Of a stretch of DNA of 62,342 nt, positions 11,388 through 21,612 are shown one piece after another. Position 1 is the first letter of the stretch, and every line of letters begins with the position of its first letter. The notes below the pieces were generated by a model. It saw only the letters and a list, made by a program, of their open reading frames with translations. It was not told the origin of the DNA and searched no databases. The stretch is from Byssothecium circinans (taxonomy: Eukaryota; Ascomycota; Dothideomycetes; Pleosporales; Massarinaceae): assembly GCA_010015675.1 (NCBI GenBank), contig ML976996.1, forward strand, positions 95,769 through 158,110, read 5' to 3'. The translations under genes and the position numbers were made by a program.

Positions 11388-12571
11388 TTAAAGAACTCCC
11401 ACATCTGGAATAGTGTTATTCAGTATCTCTTGAAGATCCGAAGCAGCTGATGGTCCTGGCTCGACATCGGGGAATTTCAGCTCCAGAGGAACATAGGGCC
11501 TAGCTGGATAATGCCCAAGTTGACGATTCTCCATGACATAACTAGTCATTGCCCACCTACTATTTCGTCAGCGTTATGCCTTTTTACCTTAGGATTGTTA
11601 TGATAAATCATTACCAGCCATACATATCCACATTTCCGACGATTTCCATAGCCGGTAAGGGATCCCTCTCTTTTGCCAGCCACTTGATTGCGCTGGGCGT
11701 CGAGACGTATTGTTGCCCCCATTCTCGAAAGTCGTGCGTCATGTGATGAACGCAAAGGCCACCATCGGACCTTCGTGGCCATCGGCAGATGTCTTGCTTT
11801 ATACATAGAGCGGAAGTCAAGTATATTGCTCGGTTCTCGTAGTTTGAGATGTCAAAAGGGTCATGACTAACCAGACCCTCGGCCAGTGCATTCGGCAGTG
11901 ATCGTAGTGCGAACCACGAGTCGCCTAGTGTATCAAATGTAATTTAGCATATGTAGAGATGGCCTATGACTATTTCTAGGGTTCAACTCACAAAACATCA
12001 TAGCATCATGATCCTCTTCGTACCGATTCACCGTGACGATGTGGCCGGGGTATTTAGCACAGTCGTCCTTATTCTCATTCGTCAAAGATTTATCATGGCA
12101 AAAGATCTGTGCGTTTTTGCTGTGGAACCACCACCCGTTGCCGAACGTGTAAAGACTCCTAAAGTTGGCCTGTATCTGATCTCGGTTGTGTACCTAGTAG
12201 CAAGATGTGAGCTAAGAAGAGATATTAACATATAATCGAACGGAATCTATACCCAAGCAGCCGGAAATCTGGATGCATATATGTTAGTGCTAGATTACGC
12301 CATACCCAATGTAATCAACTGCTACCGCTCCATGCCAGTTGATATGGAAAGAGCTGTCAATGCCTGTGATGGTGTCCTTCTCTCCCAGTGCATCAGTAAT
12401 CGCCTTTTTCTCTTTATCAGTGCAACCATGCCATCCGTACAATCGATATAATGCCCCAACGTCACCAGATGGCTTTGGTTGCGCAGTGTCCGGTAGTAAA
12501 GTAGTGCTTGTTTGCGCTCGAACAAATACATAAGTTAGGAATAGAGCGCTAAAGAACAATAGACGGATCAT
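11388..12571 (-). CDS. Secreted zincin-like protein, catalytic Glu replaced (paralogue A)
   Basis: Five exons on the minus strand: 12306-12571, 12253-12268 (a 16-nt micro-exon), 11992-12193, 11615-11924 and 11388-11556; 320 aa. A signal peptide (MIRLLFFSALFLTYVFVRAQ) opens the protein. It aligns end to end with the gene at 14289-15483: a YGWHGC motif near residue 55, INWHGAVAVDYIG at the micro-exon junction, a Cys-containing middle part and a WWAMTSYVMENRQLGHYP tail. Where the paralogue has HEILH, this protein has HHMTH (residues 221-225), so the general-base glutamate of a zinc peptidase is missing. It is therefore probably a non-catalytic member of a secreted aspzincin-like family; the family assignment itself rests on the paralogue. 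Intron 1 is only 37 nt, so that junction is the least certain. Confidence 0.75.
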
Positions 12572-13139
12572 GATGCAGTTGTTATCGAAAATATGAAGAC
12601 TGGAGGTTAAGCTGTGACCAAGGGCAACAAGTAATACTTTTGTAGAGTTTTCCTGGTAGTGCTTGATCCGCACAGACCACATCGTTGTTGTTTCGCACTG
12701 AGATTGTATGATCCGCCCTAGCATCCATGTCTTGGAATGTTTTAAAATAGCATTCTAGTAAGAACATCATACGCCCGAAGAATGGGGACCATGACCCTGT
12801 AGGCATTGACTGCGCATCTAAGTTCTGCGCGCCTCCAATGGTTTCGCTCAGCCGCCCGGCAACAACTCGCCACAAGTGCGGCCTGCAGCACGTTGGAACA
12901 AGTCAGAAAAAAACATACGCCCGAAACATATGCTGTGCCTTAACTCCCACCGCCTGCGCCTTAACTCCCGCCGCCTGCACCTTACAGCCGCCGCCTGCGC
13001 CTTACATCCCGCCGCCTGCGCCCAAATACCTTCACACCCACCGACCAAGTAAGGTTGGTGTTCAGAGCACCAGAAAAACCTACACAACAAGTCTCGACCA
13101 AACATCATTGATTTGGATTTCTATCCTTCAGCTGAAATC
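12572..13139. other. Divergent promoter region with a short GC-rich tandem repeat
   Basis: Lies between two divergent genes. The minisatellite at 12940-13022 sits about 120 bp before the start codon at 13140. No other site is assigned. Confidence 0.5.
12940..13022. repeat. Imperfect tandem repeat, about 20-bp unit, four copies
   Basis: Four successive units of the form TTA(A)C-x-CCCGCCGCCTGCGCC occur with small substitutions. All copies are pyrimidine-rich on the plus strand. Confidence 0.85.
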
Positions 13140-13790
13140 ATGACGACATCGACCCAAAACCCCAAACGCCGGCTTTACGCTGAATATACCCCAAGCAATG
13201 TGGTTTATCATCTATGGGCGTACCCCGAGGCCCGAGCTCCGAAGACGACTGTGTACTTGAAGACCATTATACCAGCGATGGTCACATACGTCTTGGGACC
13301 GACCTGGAAGACTGAAATCGGGTCCGGAAGGATGTTAGACATGCCTACAGCGATGTGGACCGATGCTGATGAGGTCTCACTGGCTTTGCGCATCCTTCGT
13401 GCGGGCGGCGCCGTAATTGACCTCAGCGATGCGCGGGGGGATCTGGAGTTGACGGAGGTAGTAACTCACAGTGAATGGATCGAGGCTGAGAAACGACAAA
13501 AGTACCTTTTCGGATGGCCTGAGTCCGGAGGAGTCTGGGTGCTGGGCTTGCCGCAGTGGGCTGAGCGTGATCCATTTGAGATGCCACCTAAGCGAACGGG
13601 GGCATTAACGCGACATTACAACGGATCGTTGGATTGCAGTCCACTGAAGAAACTCGAGAGCATGGAAGAATTCTGCTCGGCGTTAAAGAAGCTGGGTGCG
13701 CAATACTATGATAATGCGGATGTCAGCGACGAAGTCAGGGAGTTTGGGCTGCTCAAGGAAGAAACGATTTTGTATAAGAAGAAGCCTTGA
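13140..13790 (+). CDS. Hypothetical protein, 216 aa
   Basis: Single-exon gene of unrecognised function. The first in-frame ATG is at 13140. No signal peptide or membrane segment is visible. The sequence is rich in aromatic residues and Trp, suggesting a compact globular domain: the N-terminal part reads like a beta-rich module (NVVYHLWAYPEA, TTVYLKTIIPAMVTYVLG), and the C-terminal 60 residues are charged and probably helical. It lies between two inverted secreted zincin-like paralogues, but nothing in its sequence ties it to them. Codon use looks ordinary for a real gene. Confidence 0.7.
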   Translation: MTTSTQNPKRRLYAEYTPSNVVYHLWAYPEARAPKTTVYLKTIIPAMVTYVLGPTWKTEIGSGRMLDMPTAMWTDADEVSLALRILRAGGAVIDLSDARGDLELTEVVTHSEWIEAEKRQKYLFGWPESGGVWVLGLPQWAERDPFEMPPKRTGALTRHYNGSLDCSPLKKLESMEEFCSALKKLGAQYYDNADVSDEVREFGLLKEETILYKKKP

Positions 13791-14288
13791 AATGACAACG
13801 TCACGAGGTTGCAATTTTGGGGAGACAAATAGGATGAATTGAGGATTGCAATATCACGGTAATCTGTCTCGTGTATTGGACTGCCCCAAGCAACGAATAG
13901 TTCTGCTGGGACATGTTTGAGCCACCTTTTGATAATAGACAACGCCACTTTCGCGTGTCGCATCTCAAGTTGATGACGATAATCCTTGTAGACAAGCTCT
14001 TATTTTGTGCTGAAACAGTGGAAGGTTTTGACACATCAGTTCACTTACGCGCCGTATGAGCTTGACTCATATACGCCCTGCTCACATGCTATATTTGGAT
14101 AGATCTTCCTACTCAACCTTGGTGGCTTAGCCACAAATTCTGAATCATTTCCACACTTTGAACAGCTTGCAACGAGATCATAAGAAAGCTTGGACAGTTT
14201 AGAAACATGTATACATAGTTATAAGTTAAGTCGCACTCTAAAGATTGTTGTGACAACACAACTACAACGCCTCTAAACCAGCATCGAG
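13791..14288. other. Intergenic, promoter side of paralogue B
   Basis: AT-richer than the neighbouring genes. No coding or RNA feature recognised. Confidence 0.5.
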
Positions 14289-15483
14289 ATGTCTTTCGGT
14301 CGTTGGTACCTTAGTATTCTGCTCTTTGCAACGAATGCCTTCGCACAAGGTAGCCCAACTGGTTCAACACCCGACGATGTATTCATAACACCGAATGGCT
14401 ACAAGATCGGCAACAACGGAACTGTCAGACCGCTTGTCAGGTTGACCGGATGGGAGGGCTGCGATGTAAAAGACCCTTGTATCCCGGATCTTGATAAGAA
14501 AGCAGCAATCAAGAAGGGCTTCGAAGATATGCAAACAATGATACCCGCGTGGGAAGACGTTTCTGATCCTAGCGATGCTCCAGTGAATTCGTACGATGTG
14601 AATTGGGAAGATGCTGCCGCCGTTGAGTTTTTTGGTTCATTCCAGAGGACTGGGGAGTACCGCTCCAACGTGCAGAGTAAGTTTGCGATTGCCAACGCAA
14701 ACGGTGCAAGCAGTTTTGCTGACATAATGCAATACAGGAAATTTGAATATGCTGGTAAGAGCGTTGAAAGATCTTTTTCAGAAGTTTTTGCTGATGGGTC
14801 TTGCACCAACCACAGGCACAGCAACAAAACGAAATAATCGGATGGAGCCTCCATGTACGGTGCGATGATCCGTCGCATGATGTGAGCGTGCTAACCCCGA
14901 TATTGGGTGCTGGACAATACCTGACAAACATACATAGTGCGGGGATGTATATGATCAAGCCTACACTAGTCATAGGGCAGAAACATACGACCACATTAAT
15001 TTCTGCGATGGATACTTTAGGTCAAGAAATCTCGCTGAAGCACTTGACTTCGGCTTTCAAGAAGCCTATCGTGATAATATCATAGCCTATCGAAACAAAG
15101 GTAAATTAGAATTATGCAAATTGAAAGCACTGACTGACCAGCCTGTCCAGCGATGACATGGGCCCATGAAATATTACATGTCTCATGGTTAGGCAAAGTA
15201 TCTGTTCTTGACCAACCCTATATGAAGGATGAGTATTATTCTAGGTAAGCTGCATATCGTATGGCGCTGTTAACCTCGGCTAGTACTTACAAGAATTACA
15301 GCAATCCGAATTTCCAAGTTTATAGGGCTCTCGATACCAAATGGCTAGCCTTTAGTGACCTTCCTCCAGGGTACGGACCAGCAAATAAGTAAGTAAATTG
15401 GTAACGCCATTTTCGAATAATGGGAACGCCTCTAAATTATGCCTAGCCCGAATAACTATGCTTACTTTACTATGGCCAAGTAG
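14289..15483 (+). CDS. Secreted zincin-like metallopeptidase, HExxH kept, C-terminus cut by in-frame TAG (paralogue B)
   Basis: Seven exons: 14289-14676, 14738-14754 (17-nt micro-exon), 14816-14881, 14938-15100, 15142-15244, 15302-15388 and 15447-15483, giving 286 aa. A signal peptide (FGRWYLSILLFATNAFAQG) is followed by the GWEGC motif and DVNWEDAAAVEFFG. Then come two Cys-containing blocks (RCDDPSHDCGD; YDHINFCDGYF) and WAHEILHVSW, with the zinc-binding HEILH at residues 220-224. It is probably an extracellular zinc peptidase of aspzincin-like type; the exact family is inference. Reading through the TAG at 15481-15483 gives VMKKKNYYP, a GTGAGT donor at 15510 and an acceptor at 15569. The frame then stays open to a TAA at 15673-15675. 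That extended product would be about 330 aa, close to the 320 aa of paralogue A, so the TAG looks like a recent loss of some 45 residues. Confidence 0.75.
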
Positions 15484-15757
15484 GTTATGAAAAAGAAGAA
15501 TTATTACCCGTGAGTTTTCCTCCTTATTACCAGTATGTAAAACGCGGGCTAACTCTATTGCTTCTCTAGAAGTTCGCCCATTTGGAGTACTGATTCCGAC
15601 CCCCCACCGCGTTTTCTACTGGCGGACAACTTAACTGAAATTGAAAGTCCGACATCTTGTCCTACTAGAACATAAGAGCAATATAATATAGTTAACGGAT
15701 ATAGTTTTTATCTAATAAAACTGTATCGCGCAAACACACGTTCCTCCACCTCCGGGT

Positions 15758-15878
15758 GGCCAGAAATCTGTCAATCACGTGAGGAGTCGTGGTCGACATC
15801 TGGATGAAATGGCGAGGCGAGTCCTGGTGAGACTATGCGATTGGCTGATCTCTGCACGTGACGCACAGACTTCTGGCC
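15758..15878. repeat. Imperfect inverted repeat with 24-bp arms, each ending in CACGTG
   Basis: Left arm 15758-15781 and right arm 15855-15878 match in 20 of 24 positions when one is reverse-complemented. Both start GGCCAGAA at the outer end and finish with the palindrome CACGTG at the inner end. It could be a 121-bp MITE, though no clear target duplication is visible, or a paired bHLH-type site. Confidence 0.6.
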
Positions 15879-15928
15879 GGCTCGAGCGCTCTATATAAAT
15901 TGTAACCAAATAGTGTAGTATAAGATAC

Positions 15929-16085
15929 TGTTGGACTGAACAGTACTTGACCGTTCCGGACAGTTCAGTACTCCCCTTCCGGCCTAGCGTCGGCTCCTTG
16001 CTATATAGCCACTTCTCCTGAGCACCTGAGCTCGACACAATACATTACTTTCTCAAACTTGGTCTCGGGTCTCTACTGTCCAACA
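15929..16085. mobile_element. Solo LTR (157 bp) of an LTR retrotransposon, with GATAC target duplication
   Basis: The element begins TGTTGGAC and ends GTCCAACA, an 8-bp terminal inverted repeat with TG...CA ends as in LTRs. It is flanked on both sides by GATAC (15924-15928 and 16086-16090), a perfect 5-bp target duplication. A TATATAG motif lies near 16002. No internal retroelement sequence is present, so this is the product of LTR-LTR recombination. The short length suggests a Ty1/copia-type element, but superfamily cannot be fixed from one LTR. Confidence 0.9.
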
Positions 16086-16349
16086 GATACTAAGCTGAAA
16101 GTATGAATAGTATCTGTAATTTATAGAGAAGACGTAGATTCCAAATGCGAGAAATAAGTCTCAGCCCACCTATACATGTCAACCCAAAAAACGCGTAGTC
16201 GCAGAGGTGCAGAGGATCACCTAGCGCCCTCCACGAATATCACGCGGCTTAAATAAAGTTTTACTCCTTCTAGATACGTGGATATTGACAAGGGATTCCG
16301 CTTGTAGAAACCTTGCCTATCTCTACCCCCGGGAAACGTTCACGATATT

Positions 16350-19300
16350 TCACTTCCTCTCAAGCTCATTCATCTCCCTCCTTCTTATCCGATAGAACTT
16401 CTCCAACATCTTCCTCCTCTCATCCTGCCTCATGCTCTCCACCACCAGCGCAAACGCAACCGGATCCTTATACCCCCACATCCTACTCATCTCGCAAAAC
16501 TGCCTCCTCCTGACCTGTTCATTCGGCCTGTACTTGTAATGTATCTTGAACTCCTTCGCGCCCGCTTTCCCTTCCCCAAGCATCGAGATGTCGTCATCAT
16601 GGATATCAGGATTCTCATCAGATGCGTTGGGACTGTACTCTGCATCGCCGGCGAACTGAGCGCGTTGGGACTGTGATTGCGATTGAGAGTAGAAAACGGG
16701 TTTTTTGGAAAGCTCGATGTCGTTGCGGAGTTCCATGGCTTGTTTCGAGAGCTTTGCTTCGATTTCGGAGCGGCCGATGACTTCGCTGTTTTCGTGCGTG
16801 TATTGCACTCCTGCTTTTGCGAGGATGGCGTTGATGTGGTCAGGTTCCGCGCGCTTGGCGGCTTTCTGTTTCCCGGCGCCACTGTTAGTACTGCCGGTGG
16901 AGGAAGGCTGTGAGCCAAATGACATGGCCAACTTCTTGATCTGCGCATTCATACTCGTGTCTTCGTCTGAGATTCCGAGCGCTTTATTACTGAGGACTTC
17001 GTCGTCGTCCGAGTCGAACTGCGAGTCCTCGAAACTGCATTCTAGCGCTTTGACGCCTGCGCGCGTTTCGGCGACGTTGGTTTTGTGCATGATGTCGCGG
17101 AGTAGGATGTTGTTTTCTTGAAAGGTGAATAAGTTTTCTAGGCCGAAGAGCTCGCCTTTCTTTCCGGCTTGATCCATGACGCCCTTGAAGTACCGACGCT
17201 CGTGGGAAGCGTTGTAGCCAATATTGGCTTGTTGCTGTTTGTAAATTTGGCGAGCATAAACAATTTCTTCGATGGTACCGGAGGAGACGAGACGGAAGAC
17301 TTCTACGTCGCGTGTTTGGCCGATACGATAAGCACGGTCTTGGGCTTGGAGATCGTATGCTGGGTTCCAATGAGGATCGACGACAACAACTTTGTTAGCG
17401 GATGTAATGTTGAGACCAACACCGCCTGCCTTGGTGGAGATGAGGAACACGAACTGGTTCGGGTTGGCATTGAAATCGGCCACAGCGTTGGCGCGATCTT
17501 CATACTTCATACTACCATCTAGGTAGGAGAAGTTGTACTTTGTGCCGTCGAGATCGAAAAGCGACTTGAGAAGGCGAAGTAGGCGAACCGAATGCGAGAA
17601 GACGAGAACCTTGTCGCCATTGGAGTGCCAAAAGTCTAGCAGTCGCTTCAAAACTTTCCACTTCCCACAGAACTGCCGCTGTGATTGCTGGAGAACCTTG
17701 TCGCGGAGTCTGTCGAGTTCCTTGTAGTTATCTGGACAAGCAATCCTGAGGGTTTCTATATCCTTGTTCTGTTTCTCAATCGGATCGGTCGACTGAGGTA
17801 TGAGAAGGGCGAGATGGTTTGAGAGCTTCTGCAAGGTGACCATGCAGGGGAATGCAAATTTGTGCCAGGCTTCTCCTTCTTGAGGGATCTCAATGTAGCA
17901 GCACCAGCCGCGCTTCTTGCCAGAACCGCAATCGCAGTCCTCGCGGGCTCGCCGAAGAAACTCGCACCGCTCGTCTTCAATGAACGCGCGATATGCATCC
18001 GCTTGCGTCTCGGTCAGTTGGCAAAAGATAACACGATCACTCTTCTTCGGAAGCTGATCGGCGATCAAGCTCTTCATTCGCCTGAGGAAGACACCGGGTA
18101 GGATGTTATGAACCAATTCATCGGCTTTAATCCGAGCGTCGGCAAGTTGCTTGTGATTTGCATCGTGAGCCTGGCCCATCTTGAGTGGAATGCTGATCGT
18201 CTGCTTCCACTCTTGAGCCGAACCGTAAGCACCTGGCCGTGCCCAATTGAGTAGATTCCATAGCTCCTCATACTTGTTCTGGATGGCAGTTCCTGTGAGA
18301 CCAATTCTGCAGAGCGCATTGATCTTGTTCATCGCCTTACTGATTTCGGAGTTCTTGTTCTTGACTTGGTGACACTCGTCCGCAATGACACAGTCCCAGT
18401 CCACAAGGTTAACTTCTCCCTCGTTGATTCGGTAAGTGTCGTAAGTCGTAATCATAATCTCGACATTGCCCCTTTCAGCCGCCCTGATCACCCCACTCCT
18501 ATCATGCATGTTGCCGTGGTACTTGGACACTTCCCACCAGCCCCATTTCGCCAACTCATCTTCCCAATTACTCATAAGCGTACCCGGGCAGACGATGAGA
18601 ATTCTTGGATACCAACGATCATCGAATCGACGAATCTTACGCCTACGCTTCGCATCGCGTCTGGTCCCCGACTTTCCGAATGCCGCAGTGAGGAAAGCGA
18701 TGACTTGGATGGTTTTGCCCAAGCCCATGTCATCACCCAGAATGGCGCCAGTCTGCCTGACAAATCGTTCGTGGAGGAACGCAACACCTTCAACCTGATA
18801 GTCTCGCAGCCACTGAGCAATCGTGGCTGGAATGGTGGCGGATGAATCCCTCATGACAAAATCCTGCTTTGGCCGTTGCGGCTTGATTGCACTGTGTAAA
18901 TGAGGTTTCTCTTCTGAATCGGAATCCGAGAAATCAATGTCGTCAAAATTTGGCGGATATCGAAGCCCGGCCTCGTGAGCCTTCTTTAGTCTTCTCCTCC
19001 GATCTTCGATGTACTCTGGTATCGGTTCATCAAGAAAGGTAGCGATTCGATCAGCGTCCTCCCCAACCGAATCGGCATTAAAGATGGCTCGCTCGTCATT
19101 CACCTTCTTTGGTCGAACTTTACGGCCAACTATGCTCGTGGCGGTATTGGTGCGAGCTTTCTTTTGGGCGCGGATCCTGTTTGTTTCGGCAGCACGCGCT
19201 TTCCGCTTCAGCTTGTTCCGGTTTTTGTAAGCTTCATATGCGTCGTCGTTGTCGTCAGCTAGATCGAAGTCATCTTCTTCCTCATCATCGGTCGCAGCTT

Positions 19301-19643
19301 CATCATCTGAATGATCGTTGCCCTTCCCATTGCGTCGACCGTTGTTGATACCGGTTGCGGATGCTTGCCGTACCTCATCGTCAGACCCACCATCAAGGTC
19401 TTCTCCAACATCGGCATCTTGCGAGTGAGTCTGAGTTTGAGTTTGGGTGAGCTCTGATAAACGTTAGTAAGGAGGGTTTTGAAGGGAGCGTATCAACTGA
19501 CCGTCGATTAACTGCGAGAAATCCAAACCTTTGCGTGCCGTTTTGACAATATCTAGGCCGTCTTCGCTATCACTGCTGGCTTGACTCTCTGCAAAAGTGC
19601 GTAAAAGCCGATTGTAGCCTTTTTCCTTGTTGGTCCGTGACAT
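16350..19643 (-). CDS. SNF2-family DNA-dependent ATPase, ERCC6L2/Rad26-like
   Basis: Double-stranded-DNA translocase of the SNF2 Rad54/ERCC6-like group; the human relative ERCC6L2 acts in transcription-associated repair and end joining. Exons on the minus strand are 19502-19643 and 16350-19453 (48-nt intron, 1081 aa). The N-terminal 160 residues are acidic with a basic nuclear-targeting-like stretch. The ATPase core, about 255-720, has Walker A in GDDMGLGKT, DECH as motif II, a conserved TGTAIQNKYEELW and RAYRIGQTRDVEVFRL as motif VI. An unusual Cys-rich insert, CDCGSGKKRGWCC, lies between the two RecA lobes. The C-terminal 300 residues end in a basic helix (KFYRIRRREMNELERK). The length and C-terminal extension match fungal ERCC6L2-like proteins better than Rad26. 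The gene is divergent from SKI6. Confidence 0.88.
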
Positions 19644-20102
19644 CTTCGGCTCAACCGTGACGCATGGCAGAGGGGCGATTGACGCGTTGACTACAGGGAG
19701 TGGGGATGCAAGGCACCTTAGGTAGGCCACAAGTCTAGAAAATTGTAGTAGCGTGAACCTTTAATGTACTGACTCATGTCGTTTGCCAGCGGTGAAGTCT
19801 CGCGGAAAGGAGCTACAGAAGGGTGAAAGAACGCGCCACCAAGTTCGCGCTAACACGTCATCACGTGCTGAGCGGGGCAGCGGCTACATGCATAATGCCT
19901 GCATGTTGAGCTATGACCATAGCTAAAATACAATCTTGAGAGAAACCACCAGTCGCAAACTTAATTCACACCTGGCAAACACTTGCTCCCGCTTGAACCG
20001 TGATAGCAGTGTCCAATTCGATTGTCTGCTACACTAGAACACCGTCGTGCCTCTTTCAGTAGCAGCGCCATACGTCCAATTCTTCAAACCTCACATCCCA
20101 CA
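19644..20102. promoter_or_regulatory. Divergent promoter region (SNF2 ATPase / SKI6)
   Basis: 459 bp separate the two divergent start codons. The TCACGTG-containing stretch around 19860 could be an E-box-type site; nothing else is assigned. Confidence 0.4.
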
Positions 20103-20931
20103 ATGCCACTCGACACATCAACATACTCGCTCGCGCTCCTCCGCCTCGACGGTCGACGCTGGAACGAACTACGCCGGATACACGCGCAAATCAGCACGCA
20201 AGCCGCCGCAGACGGATCCTCATACCTAGAAATGGGCAACACAAAAGTGCTCTGCACAGTGACGGGCCCCGCAGAAGGACGCCAGACGGGGCAGCGAGGC
20301 GGCAAGGACAACGAGGCGAAGGTAGAAGTCGAGATAGGCTTTGCCGGTTTCAGTGGGCTGGAGAGGCGGAAGCGGAAGAATGATAAGTGCGTAGACCAAA
20401 CCACGAGCCCCGAGCTCCAAGGAATACTGGGATATGGGTGAGAGTGAAAGAAGCGTGCTAATAGGGAACAGACGAACGTCCGAGATGCAACACACCCTTG
20501 CGACTGCCTATTCCTCCTTGCTCCTTACGCACCTGTATCCGCATTCTACGATAACGCTCAACATCCACATCCTCTCGCAAGACGGTTCGCTGCTCGCTGC
20601 TTGTCTAAACGCCGCAACGCTCGCTCTCATCGACGCCGGCGTGCCCATGTCAGATTACCTCGTCGCATGCACAGCAGCGTCGTCGGCCACTTCGTCAGAC
20701 TCGGATAACAGCGATCCCTTGCTCGATCTGAATAACATGGAGGAGCAAGAGCTGCCGTTCCTGACGGTCGGAACGCTGGGCAGGAGTGACAAAGTCAGTG
20801 TGTTGATCTGTGAGAGCAGAGTGCGGATGGAGAGGATAGAGGGTATGCTTGCGGTGGGGATTGAGGGATGCAAGAGGATGAGGGATATTCTGGATGGTGT
20901 GGTGAAGGAATATGGGAAGAGGTTCTCATGA
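20103..20931 (+). CDS. SKI6: Exosome core subunit SKI6/RRP41
   Basis: RNase PH-fold subunit of the six-member ring of the eukaryotic RNA exosome, which processes and degrades RNA in nucleus and cytoplasm. Exons are 20103-20386 and 20472-20931 (85-nt intron, 247 aa; yeast Ski6 is 246 aa). The start fits the family motif LRLDGRRWNELRRIHAQI, followed by DGSSYLEMGNTKVLCTVTGP, which separates RRP41 from RRP46 and MTR3. The second exon carries the EMQHTLATAYSSLLLTHLYP and ALIDAGVPMSDYL helices. Eukaryotic RRP41 has lost phosphorolytic activity, so the role is structural and RNA-channelling. Confidence 0.95.
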
Positions 20932-21612
20932 TGAAATGTGCGAGTTACGGTTATGATACGTATAGAGGAAATGCTTTAATGATGGTTGGACAAGGCGGGA
21001 AAGGCAGTGCCGGACAGACGTGCCTCGTACCGTGGATCGTGGATGCCGGGGTGAAAGTAACCAAGTCATGTTGAGAAGGCGAGGCAAGAGAAGAGGAGAG
21101 GGATCTCAACATCAGCCTTCATAACAATGTGGGAAAGATGAGAGAAGGCTCCACATAGCATACTTCAGCTCTTAAATAATCGAATGAAAAGGCGATAGTT
21201 CAATTGCTTGAACAAAGAAAATTGAAAACTCCATATCTCTTTCTTATTCGCCTTATAATCAATCTAATCCCCTCCATTGAACTTCTTCACCCTGCTAACA
21301 GACGTCGAAGCCGGAACCGGAGCATAGACTCTTGCAGGAATCGACATGTCCATGAACCTCAACCCCAATGAACATGTTTCATTGCCAGGAAATCGTATTA
21401 AACTCGGGCAATTTCACTTTCACCTATTACATCCTGAGGCAGTTTGACGAATCCAAGATCTGGAAGTTGGTATCATTCACAGAGAAGCGGGGCCAGCATC
21501 AATATATTCATTCAAATATGGTATCTCTATCGTGACACTCCCACGTTCTATATGATTAGTCCATAACATAATATCCCTTTGATTCTCCGGTGGTCGTTCC
21601 GTCATCACTCGC
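20932..21612. other. Intergenic between convergent genes
   Basis: 3' flanks of SKI6 and the nicotianamine synthase gene. No additional feature seen. Confidence 0.5.

Larger units (their letters stand above)
15484..16349. other. Intergenic with former 3' exon, inverted repeat and solo LTR
   Basis: Contains the disconnected last exon of the zincin-like gene (15570-15675), an inverted repeat (15758-15878) and a solo LTR (15929-16085). The remainder is non-coding. Confidence 0.7.
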
